This document shows, piece after piece, positions 1 through 7,570 of a stretch of 18,838 nucleotides of DNA (within the stretch, counting starts at the first letter, position 1; each line of letters starts with the position of its first letter). The notes beneath the pieces are model-generated. The model saw only the letters and a program-made list of their open reading frames with translations. It was not told where the DNA came from and searched no databases. The DNA comes from Lachnospiraceae bacterium. Lineage in GTDB: Bacteria; Bacillota; Clostridia; Lachnospirales; Lachnospiraceae. A program made the position numbers and the translations under genes. The stretch spans positions 1 through 18,838 of the forward strand of contig JAGDCK010000110.1 of assembly GCA_017958585.1 (NCBI GenBank), read 5' to 3'.

Positions 1-2016
1 AGAAATCATGTTTTGGTATTCAACAGGATCTTTATCATTTATTCCAAGATCAAGTTCGTCATTTCCCGCGCTTTCAAGTTCAACGCCAATGGACTCCAAG
101 GCACTTTCCGGGATCACATATCCGAAGGGAACACTGTATCTGTTTTTATATACATACTGAGTTTCAGTTCCGTTATTTCCGGTTGCAGTTCCGGGTTCAT
201 CGGCTTGGGATAAGTATGAGACTTCACCCAAATTCTCATATATTTCACCCTCAAATTTCCCCGATGGGATAACCATATAGTCAACATTTAAAAGCAGGCT
301 GCAAAGGGGTGTCGCTCCGTCAAAACTGTAACTTACATCATCAGTCGGCATCCCCAGTCTGTTGTAAAGTTCCACAGTATCGGAGCTGACAAATGATGAA
401 AAGAGGCTTGCGGAGTCAAATCCGTACATGAGGCCTGAATTAATATTGATCTTTGGAAAAGTCTCCACCCTTTGAATCTTAATTCCTTTGTCAGAATTTA
501 ACGCATCAGCATTGTCATTTATTCTCTCGGCACTATCATTAAACCGGGCCGCGTTATCACTTACGATAACATTCCCCAGTTCTTTTCCCGTCTCGTAAAT
601 ATTTACATACTGTTCTCTGTCCACGGTCCTTACGCCCGTAATATAATAATTAAAGCCGCATTCAAAGATAAGAGCGATAAACAGGATGAATTCAAATCCC
701 CTTCTGTTTTTGATCTTCTTTGAATAAAGCACATACACTCCGAAGATACAGTAAAACAGAATGAACACGCCACTGAACCATTCTGCATTTTTTAATTCAT
801 TTACAGGATTTGATTTATAAATGTAAGTAAATACAAAACCTATTCCCAATATAAATGACGCAAGGGCTGCATTTTTTGATATTTTCGTCCTCAAGGCTTC
901 CACTGACATGGAGAGGAGTAAAAACACATATACAAATCCAAATCTTGCCGGGAGGTTATTTGGGTAGTTGAGTCCGTGCCAGATTGAATAAAGCGGATCT
1001 GTCAAAAATGACAGGATCATGATAAGGAGTAACACCCCATGGGATATTTTCCTTCTGGCAGAAATCTCTCTGAGATCAGCAAGGAAAAACAGGGGAATCA
1101 ATATAAATATCCATACTCCTGAATATATGTCAGGGATCTCGCCGTTACTTAGGTTCGTCTCCACTCCCACCATATGCCTTGACAGAAAAGTAAAAAGATC
1201 ATAAAAGAAAGCAAATACAGGCCTTGGATCTTTATCGGAAACCGCCCTGTTTCCCAGAATAAAAGCAGCCACAGGTATAAGCACCGCACCGTTAATCAAG
1301 AGGGAAAAACTTAAGTATTTTATAAATCCAAGGACTTTTTTTATATTAAAACTTTCCTTTCCCTTTTCGAAACTAAGGGCACAAAAGTAAAGCACCAGGA
1401 AAATGCATATGATCATGCCAATGTAGAAATTAAAAAAGATTGACAAAGAAAGGGTTATTACAAAGCCCTTGCTGCCCTTACCCTCAAGATAATCTTCAAA
1501 AAAATATATAACCAAAGGGAAAAGCACCAGGGAATTAAGCCATATGGTATTGTATCCATATGCAGTTAAAAATCCGCTGAAGGCATAAAAGAAACCTGCA
1601 GCCAGGGGAATAAAGGAACTCTTTTTATATATCCTTTGAAAATAGATAAATGCCGTAAGGGAACACAATGAGATCTTTATTACCGACAGACAGGTCAAAT
1701 AGTCAATAGCCATCCCACCGTCCAAAAATCCCGCGATTATGCTTAACGGATCAGTAAGATAATACATAAAGACAACGGAGAATTCTCCACCCAGGCCAAA
1801 GCGGTAAACCAAGGACTTAAAGCCGCCATCCCTTAAGGCATCCGCAAAGCCTCTGATAAAGGGTAAATATTGTAAAGATGCATCGGAAAAGAGAAAAGTC
1901 TTCCCTCCAAAAGGATAGATCTGCCTCTCTTTAAAGGTATAAAGAAGCAAAAAAACGGGTAAAACAAAAGCCAATATGTAATTAACAACTTTCATTTTTC
2001 CCGTTTCATTTTTCAT
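1..2016 (-). CDS. YfhO-family multipass membrane protein, 3' end cut off by the window
   Basis: The minus-strand frame is open from an ATG at 2016 to base 1 without a stop, giving 672 visible residues. It starts with a hydrophobic segment (about residues 11-27) and then a loop with IYPFGGKTFLFSDASLQYLP (33-52). That loop matches the conserved first external loop of YfhO-family proteins, including the acidic residue (D45) expected of GT-C type glycosyltransferases. Further family marks are NTIWLNSLVLFPLVI (156-170), NFYIGMIICIFL (195-206) and WHGLNYPNNLPARFGF (346-361), followed by more membrane segments and a soluble C-terminal region. Bacillus subtilis YfhO is implicated in glycosylating lipoteichoic acid together with CsbB; no CsbB homologue lies in this window. 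The gene starts 3 nt after an LtaS-like gene, and its GGAG ribosome site lies inside that gene's last codons, so the two are surely co-transcribed. A second in-frame ATG at 1995 is possible. The family call is firm; the substrate is inferred. Confidence 0.85.
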   Translation of the reverse strand, partial: MKNETGKMKVVNYILAFVLPVFLLLYTFKERQIYPFGGKTFLFSDASLQYLPFIRGFADALRDGGFKSLVYRFGLGGEFSVVFMYYLTDPLSIIAGFLDGGMAIDYLTCLSVIKISLCSLTAFIYFQRIYKKSSFIPLAAGFFYAFSGFLTAYGYNTIWLNSLVLFPLVIYFFEDYLEGKGSKGFVITLSLSIFFNFYIGMIICIFLVLYFCALSFEKGKESFNIKKVLGFIKYLSFSLLINGAVLIPVAAFILGNRAVSDKDPRPVFAFFYDLFTFLSRHMVGVETNLSNGEIPDIYSGVWIFILIPLFFLADLREISARRKISHGVLLLIMILSFLTDPLYSIWHGLNYPNNLPARFGFVYVFLLLSMSVEALRTKISKNAALASFILGIGFVFTYIYKSNPVNELKNAEWFSGVFILFYCIFGVYVLYSKKIKNRRGFEFILFIALIFECGFNYYITGVRTVDREQYVNIYETGKELGNVIVSDNAARFNDSAERINDNADALNSDKGIKIQRVETFPKININSGLMYGFDSASLFSSFVSSDTVELYNRLGMPTDDVSYSFDGATPLCSLLLNVDYMVIPSGKFEGEIYENLGEVSYLSQADEPGTATGNNGTETQYVYKNRYSVPFGYVIPESALESIGVELESAGNDELDLGINDKDPVEYQNMIS

Positions 2017-2019
2017 TTT

Positions 2020-3756
2020 TTATTTGTCTCCATAATCAAACAAAAGGTAATAAGCAGTGTCTCTGTAGAGATCAAAGCTGTCGGTCTCTTTGTATGGTCT
2101 GATCTTAGAACTTAAGAGGGGTACGTCTTTTCTCGCGCTATCGGCAATTTCCATAAAGGGAGAATAATCAATTCCCGCCACATCCATAAGGTCTAATGAC
2201 AGGTAATTTGCGCTGGTCTCAAGATCGTGTTCTTCCTCGATATCGAAATTAGCCCATATAAAATATGGCACCTTGTAGCACTTCTTTTCCTCTTCTTCCG
2301 AGAGATTATATACATCGATTCCCTTGGAATACATAACAGGATAAGTAACAGATGCCGCAGGCTGGTGGTCACCGAAAAATACGATTATGGTATCCTCGTC
2401 CACATTTTCAAAATAACTTATCAGCTCTTCCACTGCCTGATCGGCATATTTTATGAGGGAGAGATACCTGTTAACCACGGGGTTTCTGATATTTGCGGCA
2501 AATACATCCACGTTAAAGTTAGGAAAATCCTCTGTATATCCGCCGTGATTTTGCATGGTAACCAGGAATGTAAACATGGGATCATCACTCTTTTTTTCAA
2601 AGAGTTCTATCACCTTGTCATATGCGGAAGCGTCGGAAATATATTCTCTGATCAGCGTAGGATTCTCAAAATCTTCCTCGGATAAAAACTCATCAAATCC
2701 AAGAAAAGGATAGGTCCTGTTTCTGCTCCATCCGCCGGGTTTAAAAGGGTGGATCGCCGTAGTAGTATATCCCAGTTCCTTTAAATAAGAGGTCAGGTTT
2801 GGAACATCATTCCAAATGTATTGCTGGTATGGGATACTGCCCTCCGGATAGAAATTCATGGACTGATTGGTCAAAAATTCAAACTCGGAATTTGCGGTAT
2901 TTCCCCCAAAAACGGAGACATTAAGTGTACCGGATTTTGTATTTGCACCCTTTTCATTAAGGCTTCTTACAAAGGGCATCACGTCTTCTTTAATATTAAG
3001 GCTTCCGTAGATAGAAAGATCCGCAAAGGTTTCATTCATCACCACGATGATATTTGGCAGATCTTCCTTAGAAGTCTCTGCAATACTACTCTCAGACTCT
3101 TCCACAAGTTCATTAAAATTATCTTCTATGGCTTCTTTGTCATACCCTTCAGGCTTTTCGGGAACCATGTATTTGATCTCCATCAAAAACCCTACAAGGG
3201 TTCCGTTTCTGTAGGTCATTCTGTCTGGGTAAAACAGCACGGAGTAGAGCTTATATGCCTTTACAAAACTTTGATTTTGGACAAGAGTCGTCACTCCTAT
3301 CATCATAAACAGACCAAGGATACAGACCATGATCTTCTTTTTGATATTTATCTTAGTATTTTTTCCAAGAAATATTCCTGCAACAAATACTAAGATAAAG
3401 CAGACTATAATGACAGAGAGCCTTAGATCCGGAGTAAAATCATAGTTTCCGGCAACGCTCATGGCTGTGCCGAAACTGAAAATATCCCAGGGCATAATGG
3501 AAGTGTTCTTGAACCTGTATACATAAAAAAACGCCAGGCCAAAAATCATGGACAAAACCGTCTCTATGCTAAATGCCAGATTTAATTTCCCGAATATTGC
3601 CCACAAAAAAAGTACAAAACCTTCAAACAGTAAAATGTTTAATATATGCGCTCTGAAATATGTATGTAAAATGGGATTATATGTGCAAAATCCCACCAGT
3701 AAATAATTAAAGATCGGCAAGAGGATCGCCAAAAATATCTTCAGTTTCTGTTTCAT
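2020..3756 (-). CDS. LtaS-type membrane phosphoglycerol transferase (sulfatase fold)
   Basis: This 578-residue protein belongs to the lipoteichoic acid synthase family, which moves glycerol phosphate from phosphatidylglycerol onto a growing polymer at the outer membrane face. About five N-terminal membrane segments (within residues 5-160) precede an external alkaline-phosphatase-like domain. Counting from this start, the metal and catalytic residues are visible: E242 in VVMNETF, the nucleophile T287 in FGGNTANSEF, H336, W343 and R345 in HPFKPGGWSRNR, H404 in QNHGG, and D463/H464 in FFGDHQPA. These match the residues established for Staphylococcus aureus LtaS (E255, T300, H347, W354, R356, H416, D475, H476). 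The ATG at 3756 is preferred because GGAG lies 5 nt before it; an upstream TTG at 3795 has no site. It may make lipoteichoic acid or act as a primase or paralogue; the sequence alone does not decide. Confidence 0.9.
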   Translation of the reverse strand: MKQKLKIFLAILLPIFNYLLVGFCTYNPILHTYFRAHILNILLFEGFVLFLWAIFGKLNLAFSIETVLSMIFGLAFFYVYRFKNTSIMPWDIFSFGTAMSVAGNYDFTPDLRLSVIIVCFILVFVAGIFLGKNTKINIKKKIMVCILGLFMMIGVTTLVQNQSFVKAYKLYSVLFYPDRMTYRNGTLVGFLMEIKYMVPEKPEGYDKEAIEDNFNELVEESESSIAETSKEDLPNIIVVMNETFADLSIYGSLNIKEDVMPFVRSLNEKGANTKSGTLNVSVFGGNTANSEFEFLTNQSMNFYPEGSIPYQQYIWNDVPNLTSYLKELGYTTTAIHPFKPGGWSRNRTYPFLGFDEFLSEEDFENPTLIREYISDASAYDKVIELFEKKSDDPMFTFLVTMQNHGGYTEDFPNFNVDVFAANIRNPVVNRYLSLIKYADQAVEELISYFENVDEDTIIVFFGDHQPAASVTYPVMYSKGIDVYNLSEEEEKKCYKVPYFIWANFDIEEEHDLETSANYLSLDLMDVAGIDYSPFMEIADSARKDVPLLSSKIRPYKETDSFDLYRDTAYYLLFDYGDK

Positions 3757-3761
3757 ATTTT

Positions 3762-3765
3762 CTCC
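3762..3765 (-). promoter_or_regulatory. Ribosome binding site fixing the LtaS-like start
   Basis: On the minus strand GGAG stands 5 nt before the ATG at 3756. The longer frame opening at a TTG at 3795 has no such site, so the shorter protein starting MKQKLKIF is preferred. Confidence 0.7.
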
Positions 3766-3796
3766 AACAGGAAAAGAGCATAATATTGCTCCCAAA

Positions 3797-3826
3797 TTAA
3801 AAGCCCCGGCAAACCTGGGCTTTTAA
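3797..3826 (-). terminator. Hairpin terminator after the VWA gene, possibly leaky
   Basis: A perfect 10-bp inverted repeat (ttaaaagccc at 3797-3806 and gggcttttaa at 3817-3826) can extend by two G-C pairs past one A-G mismatch to a 4-nt TTTG loop. On the minus strand the downstream arm ends in CTTTTAA, so the U-run is short and forms part of the stem. It sits between the VWA stop (3835) and the LtaS-like start (3756). It most likely ends the der-plsY-gpsA-moxR-VWA transcript. The near-perfect symmetry would let it act in either direction, and some read-through is possible. Confidence 0.65.
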
Positions 3827-3834
3827 CATCCTGA

Positions 3835-5037
3835 TCATTTATTTGTCATTAATTTAGTCATGGCGCGATTTAATCCGTCCACAGTCAGCTTGAACATGGG
3901 AAACATTTCCTTTATCGCCGTCTCTGCCTCTCTCCAGGGTGCATGTCCGGGAGCCATCTTGGGATTAAGCCATACCACTTTTTTATATTTTTTCTTTATG
4001 AGGCTAAGCCACTCGTAACCCGTAAGACCGTCATTCGGTCCTCTGTAATTACCGTCCTTTGACCACAGTTCCTCGGGAGCCATGGCAGCATCGCCCACTA
4101 TTATTACCTTGTAATCGCTGTCCAGATTTCTGAACATCCACTCTGTCTCCACCCAGTCACCGTAATCGCATTCCGGAGTCTTGTAAACATGGGAATAGAT
4201 ACAATTGTGGAAATAATATGTCTTTACGTCCTTGTAATGATTGGACTTGTGAACTGCCTGAAACAGATCGTTTAACAAAGCGGAAAACGGGATCATGGTT
4301 CCGCCGGAATCCATTAATAGTAAGAGCTTAACCGCATTCTTTCTGGGCTTTTGCATGACGATCTGAAGACATCCGCCATTATTGCAGGTCTTGTCCACAG
4401 TGGAATTTATATCAAGCTCAGTCTCAGGGATATCAAGCTTTGACGAAAACTGTCTAAGCTTCCTGAAGGCCAGCTGAAACTGCCTGTTGTCCAGGACTCT
4501 GTCATCTCTAAAGTCTCTGAAACGCCTTGCGCCCACGACAGAAAATGCAGACTGATAACCTGTGGCTCCGCCGACTCTCACACCGCCCACGTTACCTCCC
4601 ATATTTCCAAAGGAGGTCTTTCCCATGGTACCGATCCAGAAGCTTCCGCCGTTATGCTCGGAATCCTGATCCTTTAAACGGTCCTTGAATTTCTGCTCCA
4701 CATCCTCTTTGTCGATCTGGGCTTCTTCCATCTTGTTTAAATGGTCTCTGGCTTCCTCGTGGGCAAGCTCCAGCATGTCGGACTTGTCAAGCCACCTCAA
4801 CATCTCGGCTCCCACTTCAGTCTCTCTCTGAGTTGCCTTAAAGCATTCCTCAAAAGCCATATCAAATTTATCATAATCGGTTTCGCTCTTCACCAGGATC
4901 ATGCGGGCAACATAATAAAACTGAGTCAGGGAACTTTCGATAAGTCCCATCTCCAGCGCTTTTTGCAGATCCAGCCACTCGCCGAGAGTAACATTCAATC
5001 CTTTTTCGCGAAGAGTCTCAAAAAATTTAATAAACAT
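3835..5037 (-). CDS. VWA-domain protein, partner of the MoxR-type ATPase
   Basis: This 400-residue soluble protein carries a C-terminal von Willebrand factor A domain (about 235-390) and a helical N-terminal region starting MFIKFFETLREKGLNVTLGEWL. That opening is typical of the CoxE-like VWA proteins paired with MoxR ATPases. A charged stretch (95-125) and a Gly-rich linker (129-160) separate the two parts. The metal-site (MIDAS) motif reads D243-S-G-G-T247 rather than the classic DxSxS; my recollection is that a DxGGS/T form is common in this subfamily. D315 in VGDAAM may supply the distal acidic ligand. The start at 5037 has GGAG 4 nt upstream. It lies 26 nt after the MoxR stop and is the last gene before the hairpin at 3797-3826. 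By analogy, AAA+/VWA pairs insert metals or remodel protein complexes. The client here is unknown. Confidence 0.85.
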   Translation of the reverse strand: MFIKFFETLREKGLNVTLGEWLDLQKALEMGLIESSLTQFYYVARMILVKSETDYDKFDMAFEECFKATQRETEVGAEMLRWLDKSDMLELAHEEARDHLNKMEEAQIDKEDVEQKFKDRLKDQDSEHNGGSFWIGTMGKTSFGNMGGNVGGVRVGGATGYQSAFSVVGARRFRDFRDDRVLDNRQFQLAFRKLRQFSSKLDIPETELDINSTVDKTCNNGGCLQIVMQKPRKNAVKLLLLMDSGGTMIPFSALLNDLFQAVHKSNHYKDVKTYYFHNCIYSHVYKTPECDYGDWVETEWMFRNLDSDYKVIIVGDAAMAPEELWSKDGNYRGPNDGLTGYEWLSLIKKKYKKVVWLNPKMAPGHAPWREAETAIKEMFPMFKLTVDGLNRAMTKLMTNK

Positions 5038-5063
5038 AAATCTCCGTTAACCGTTAAAGGCTT

Positions 5064-5876
5064 TTAATAAGTTTCATGCTTTGCAAGTTCAAGGTCTTCA
5101 TCCTTTTTAACCACAACACCTATAAAAGGAAGGGCTTCCTTTATCCTGTCAGCGCTGATACCGCCTATCTGCAAAGCATTTACCCAGTCTATAAGTTCGG
5201 ATGTGCTGGGTTTTTTTCTGATATCTCTGATGCCGCGGATGGCATAGAACACATCCATGGCATTCTGAAGAAGGTTCTGCTCGACATTAGGATGATGAAC
5301 CTTTACGATCTCCTCCATAAGCTCCCTTGAGGGGAACTCGATGTAATGGAAAATACATCTTCTGAGGAATGCATCGGGAAGCTCCTTCTCTGCGTTTGAA
5401 GTGATGATAACAATGGGACGATGCTTTGCCTTTACGGTGCGCTTTGTCTCATTTATATAAAACTCCATCTGATCAAGCTCCCAGAGTAAGTCGTTTGGAA
5501 ACTCAAGATCAGCCTTGTCTATCTCATCGATAAGCAGCACCACCTGCTCGTCACTGTCAAAGGCTTCGCCGAGTTTTCCAAGCTTAATGTATCTTGCGAT
5601 ATCATCAACGCCTTCCTCACCAAACTGACCGTCATACAAACGCTGAATGGTATCGTAAACATAAAGACCATCCTGAGCCTTTGTGGTGGATTTGATATTC
5701 CAGATGATAAGCTTTTTTGAAAGAGCCTTGGCAACTGCTTCGGCCAGCATGGTCTTGCCGGTTCCGGGCTCTCCTTTTATCAAAAGGGGCTTCTTTAAGG
5801 CGATGGCGATATTAACGGAGGCCATCAGTTCCTCGCTGGCAACATATTCCTGTGTACTCGAAAATTCGTTGTTCAT
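5064..5876 (-). CDS. MoxR-type AAA+ ATPase
   Basis: This 270-residue cytoplasmic AAA+ ATPase of the MoxR class probably uses ATP hydrolysis to remodel or activate another protein together with the adjacent VWA protein. Visible motifs are Walker A GEPGTGKT (35-42), Walker B VVLLIDEID (112-120), sensor 1 IITSN (157-161) and the arginine pair in FLRRC (170-174). The length is slightly short but includes the helical lid (about 185-260). The ATG at 5876 has AAGGAGA just upstream and lies 9 nt after the gpsA stop, so it is translated from the same mRNA. MoxR/VWA pairs are widespread, but most, including this subtype, have no proven client. Nothing nearby is an obvious metalloenzyme substrate except, speculatively, the radical SAM protein at the head of the operon. 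Confidence 0.9.
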   Translation of the reverse strand: MNNEFSSTQEYVASEELMASVNIAIALKKPLLIKGEPGTGKTMLAEAVAKALSKKLIIWNIKSTTKAQDGLYVYDTIQRLYDGQFGEEGVDDIARYIKLGKLGEAFDSDEQVVLLIDEIDKADLEFPNDLLWELDQMEFYINETKRTVKAKHRPIVIITSNAEKELPDAFLRRCIFHYIEFPSRELMEEIVKVHHPNVEQNLLQNAMDVFYAIRGIRDIRKKPSTSELIDWVNALQIGGISADRIKEALPFIGVVVKKDEDLELAKHETY

Positions 5877-5885
5877 TTGATCTCC

Positions 5886-6893
5886 TTAATCTTCCCAGGT
5901 ATCTGTGATTTCTACTTTTCTGTCTCTGAGCATAAGCTCTTTTACCGCAAGTGCGGCGTCTTTGCCCTCAAAAAGAACCTTGTTTACCTGTTCGATAATG
6001 GGCATTTCAATATTATATTTATGGGCAAGTTCAACAGCGGCTTTTGCACTGTAAACACCCTCTACTACCATCTTTACTTCAGCCATGGCTTCCTCATAGG
6101 TCTTGCCCTGACCGATCAGAATTCCTGCTCTTCTGTTTCTGGAATGCATGCTGGCACAGGTAACAATGAGGTCACCAATACCTGTAAGGCCGTAGAATGT
6201 CTCTGCCTTTCCGCCCATAGCGATACCGAGTCTTGATATCTCGGCAATTCCTCTTGTGATAAGAGCTGCCTTTGAATTGTCGCCGTATCCCAATCCGTCT
6301 GCAATTCCTGCAGCAAGGGCTACAACGTTTTTCAAAGATCCGCCAAGTTCCATTCCCAGGATGTCAGGGCTTGTATAAACTCTAAAGACTTCATTCATAA
6401 AGAGATTCTGTACAAACTCAGCAGTCTTTCTGGAGGTTGCTCCTGCGACTATTGTAGTGGGGATCTCTCTTGCAACTTCCTCTGCATGGGAAGGACCGGA
6501 CAAAACTGCCACATCCGCCTGAGGGATCTCCTGCTTGATCTGCTGAGACAATGTCATGAGGCTTCCCTCTTCTATACCCTTGGCAACATCCACAATGACC
6601 TGGCCTTCTCTTATAAGAGGAGAAAGTCTCTTTGCCGTGGATCTGGTATAAGAACTCTGAACCGCCATTACGATCATATCCTTATCCGTTACAGCCTCTT
6701 CGTCATCTGTTGTAAATACCATTTTTTCAGAGAGCATTACGCCGGGGAGCATGGGATGTTCATGATTTTCCTTAAGCATCTCAATCTCCTTTGGAAGTGC
6801 ACTCCAGATGGTCACATCACAACCGTTTTTTTCAAGTAAGACCGCCAAGGCTATTCCCCAGCTACCTCCGCCAAGTATAGTTACTTTTGCCAT
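5886..6893 (-). CDS. gpsA: Glycerol-3-phosphate dehydrogenase [NAD(P)+]
   Basis: This 335-residue enzyme reduces dihydroxyacetone phosphate to sn-glycerol-3-phosphate, the backbone for phospholipids. The N-terminal Rossmann motif is LGGGSWGIAL (starting at residue 7, GGGSWG at 8-13). Other family signatures are VDVAKGIE with K105, LSGPSHAEEV (131-140), the catalytic Lys188 in GGSLKNVVALAAG, GYGDNSKAALITRG and IGDLIVTC (239-246). The length is normal. I chose the ATG at 6893 (MAKVTILGGG) because the GGGAG site is 9 nt before it. The ATG at 6902 touches that site with no spacer and would be poorly initiated. It sits 20 nt after plsY, whose enzyme acylates its product, a textbook functional pair in one operon. 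NADH versus NADPH preference cannot be read here. Confidence 0.97.
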   Translation of the reverse strand: MAKVTILGGGSWGIALAVLLEKNGCDVTIWSALPKEIEMLKENHEHPMLPGVMLSEKMVFTTDDEEAVTDKDMIVMAVQSSYTRSTAKRLSPLIREGQVIVDVAKGIEEGSLMTLSQQIKQEIPQADVAVLSGPSHAEEVAREIPTTIVAGATSRKTAEFVQNLFMNEVFRVYTSPDILGMELGGSLKNVVALAAGIADGLGYGDNSKAALITRGIAEISRLGIAMGGKAETFYGLTGIGDLIVTCASMHSRNRRAGILIGQGKTYEEAMAEVKMVVEGVYSAKAAVELAHKYNIEMPIIEQVNKVLFEGKDAALAVKELMLRDRKVEITDTWED

Positions 6894-6902
6894 AGTATTC
6901 AT

Positions 6903-6907
6903 CTCCC
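6903..6907 (-). promoter_or_regulatory. Ribosome binding site deciding the gpsA start
   Basis: GGGAG on the minus strand is followed immediately by one ATG (6902) and, 9 nt later, by a second in-frame ATG (6893). Spacing favours the second, which also gives the family's usual N-terminus. Confidence 0.7.
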
Positions 6908-6913
6908 GAATAA

Positions 6914-7570
6914 TTATTCTGCCTTATTTTTATCCTTTGACAGGTATGTTTTACGCTCATTTCCGTGAATAAGCTTTACGATATTTGTTCTGTGCTTCCA
7001 AAAAGCGAGACAAGCCAGTAAAAATGTAATGATATACATCTCGTTTAAAACGACCTGAGGGATATCTCCAAGCCATCCCTTTTGTCCAAACAGAACCATC
7101 TCTATCATAAAAGTGATATAAACCAGCAAAGAACCTACGGAAACATAGTGGGTGATAAAGAAATTACCAAAGAAAACTATGATTCCCACCAGCACAAACC
7201 AGGGGTTAAATGCAATGATAAGTCCTGCCGTGGCAGCGATACCTTTACCGCCCTTGAATTTCAGATAAAAAGGATAATTATGTCCGAGTATTGCACCGGC
7301 TCCCACGTAGAGAGCATATAAAAGCTTCATCTCGGGGTGTGCGGCACCGAGTGTACATCTGATGATGACAATGGGGATAATGGTCTTTAACGCATCTCCG
7401 AGAAGCACCATTCCTCCTGCTTTTGCACCCATTACTCTGAGTGTATTGGTTGTTCCGGGATTTCCGCTTCCGTGTTTGGTGATATCAACTCCATGAACTT
7501 TTCCATAGATTATAGCGGTTTGGAAAAGTCCGAAAACATAACCGAGTAAGAGACAAAACACCCTTTCCAT
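6914..7570 (-). CDS. plsY: Acyl-phosphate:glycerol-3-phosphate acyltransferase
   Basis: This 218-residue integral membrane enzyme transfers an acyl chain from acyl phosphate to sn-glycerol-3-phosphate, the first acylation in phospholipid synthesis. The three conserved loops of PlsY are present: HGSGNPGTTNTLR (33-45), GHNYPFYLKFKGGKG (96-110) and THYVSVGS (140-147), plus the C-terminal HRTNIVKLIHG (193-203). Several membrane helices alternate with these loops and the length is normal. Its ATG overlaps the der stop by one base (TAATG at 7572-7568), so translation is probably coupled to der; a weak AGGAAAAAG lies upstream inside der. The next gene, gpsA, supplies its substrate. Confidence 0.97.
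   Translation of the reverse strand: MERVFCLLLGYVFGLFQTAIIYGKVHGVDITKHGSGNPGTTNTLRVMGAKAGGMVLLGDALKTIIPIVIIRCTLGAAHPEMKLLYALYVGAGAILGHNYPFYLKFKGGKGIAATAGLIIAFNPWFVLVGIIVFFGNFFITHYVSVGSLLVYITFMIEMVLFGQKGWLGDIPQVVLNEMYIITFLLACLAFWKHRTNIVKLIHGNERKTYLSKDKNKAE

Noticed and set aside
2821..3393. A 190-codon open frame on the plus strand opposite the LtaS-like gene
   Set aside because: It lies wholly antisense to a gene with clear catalytic motifs, its translation resembles no family, and no ribosome site stands out.
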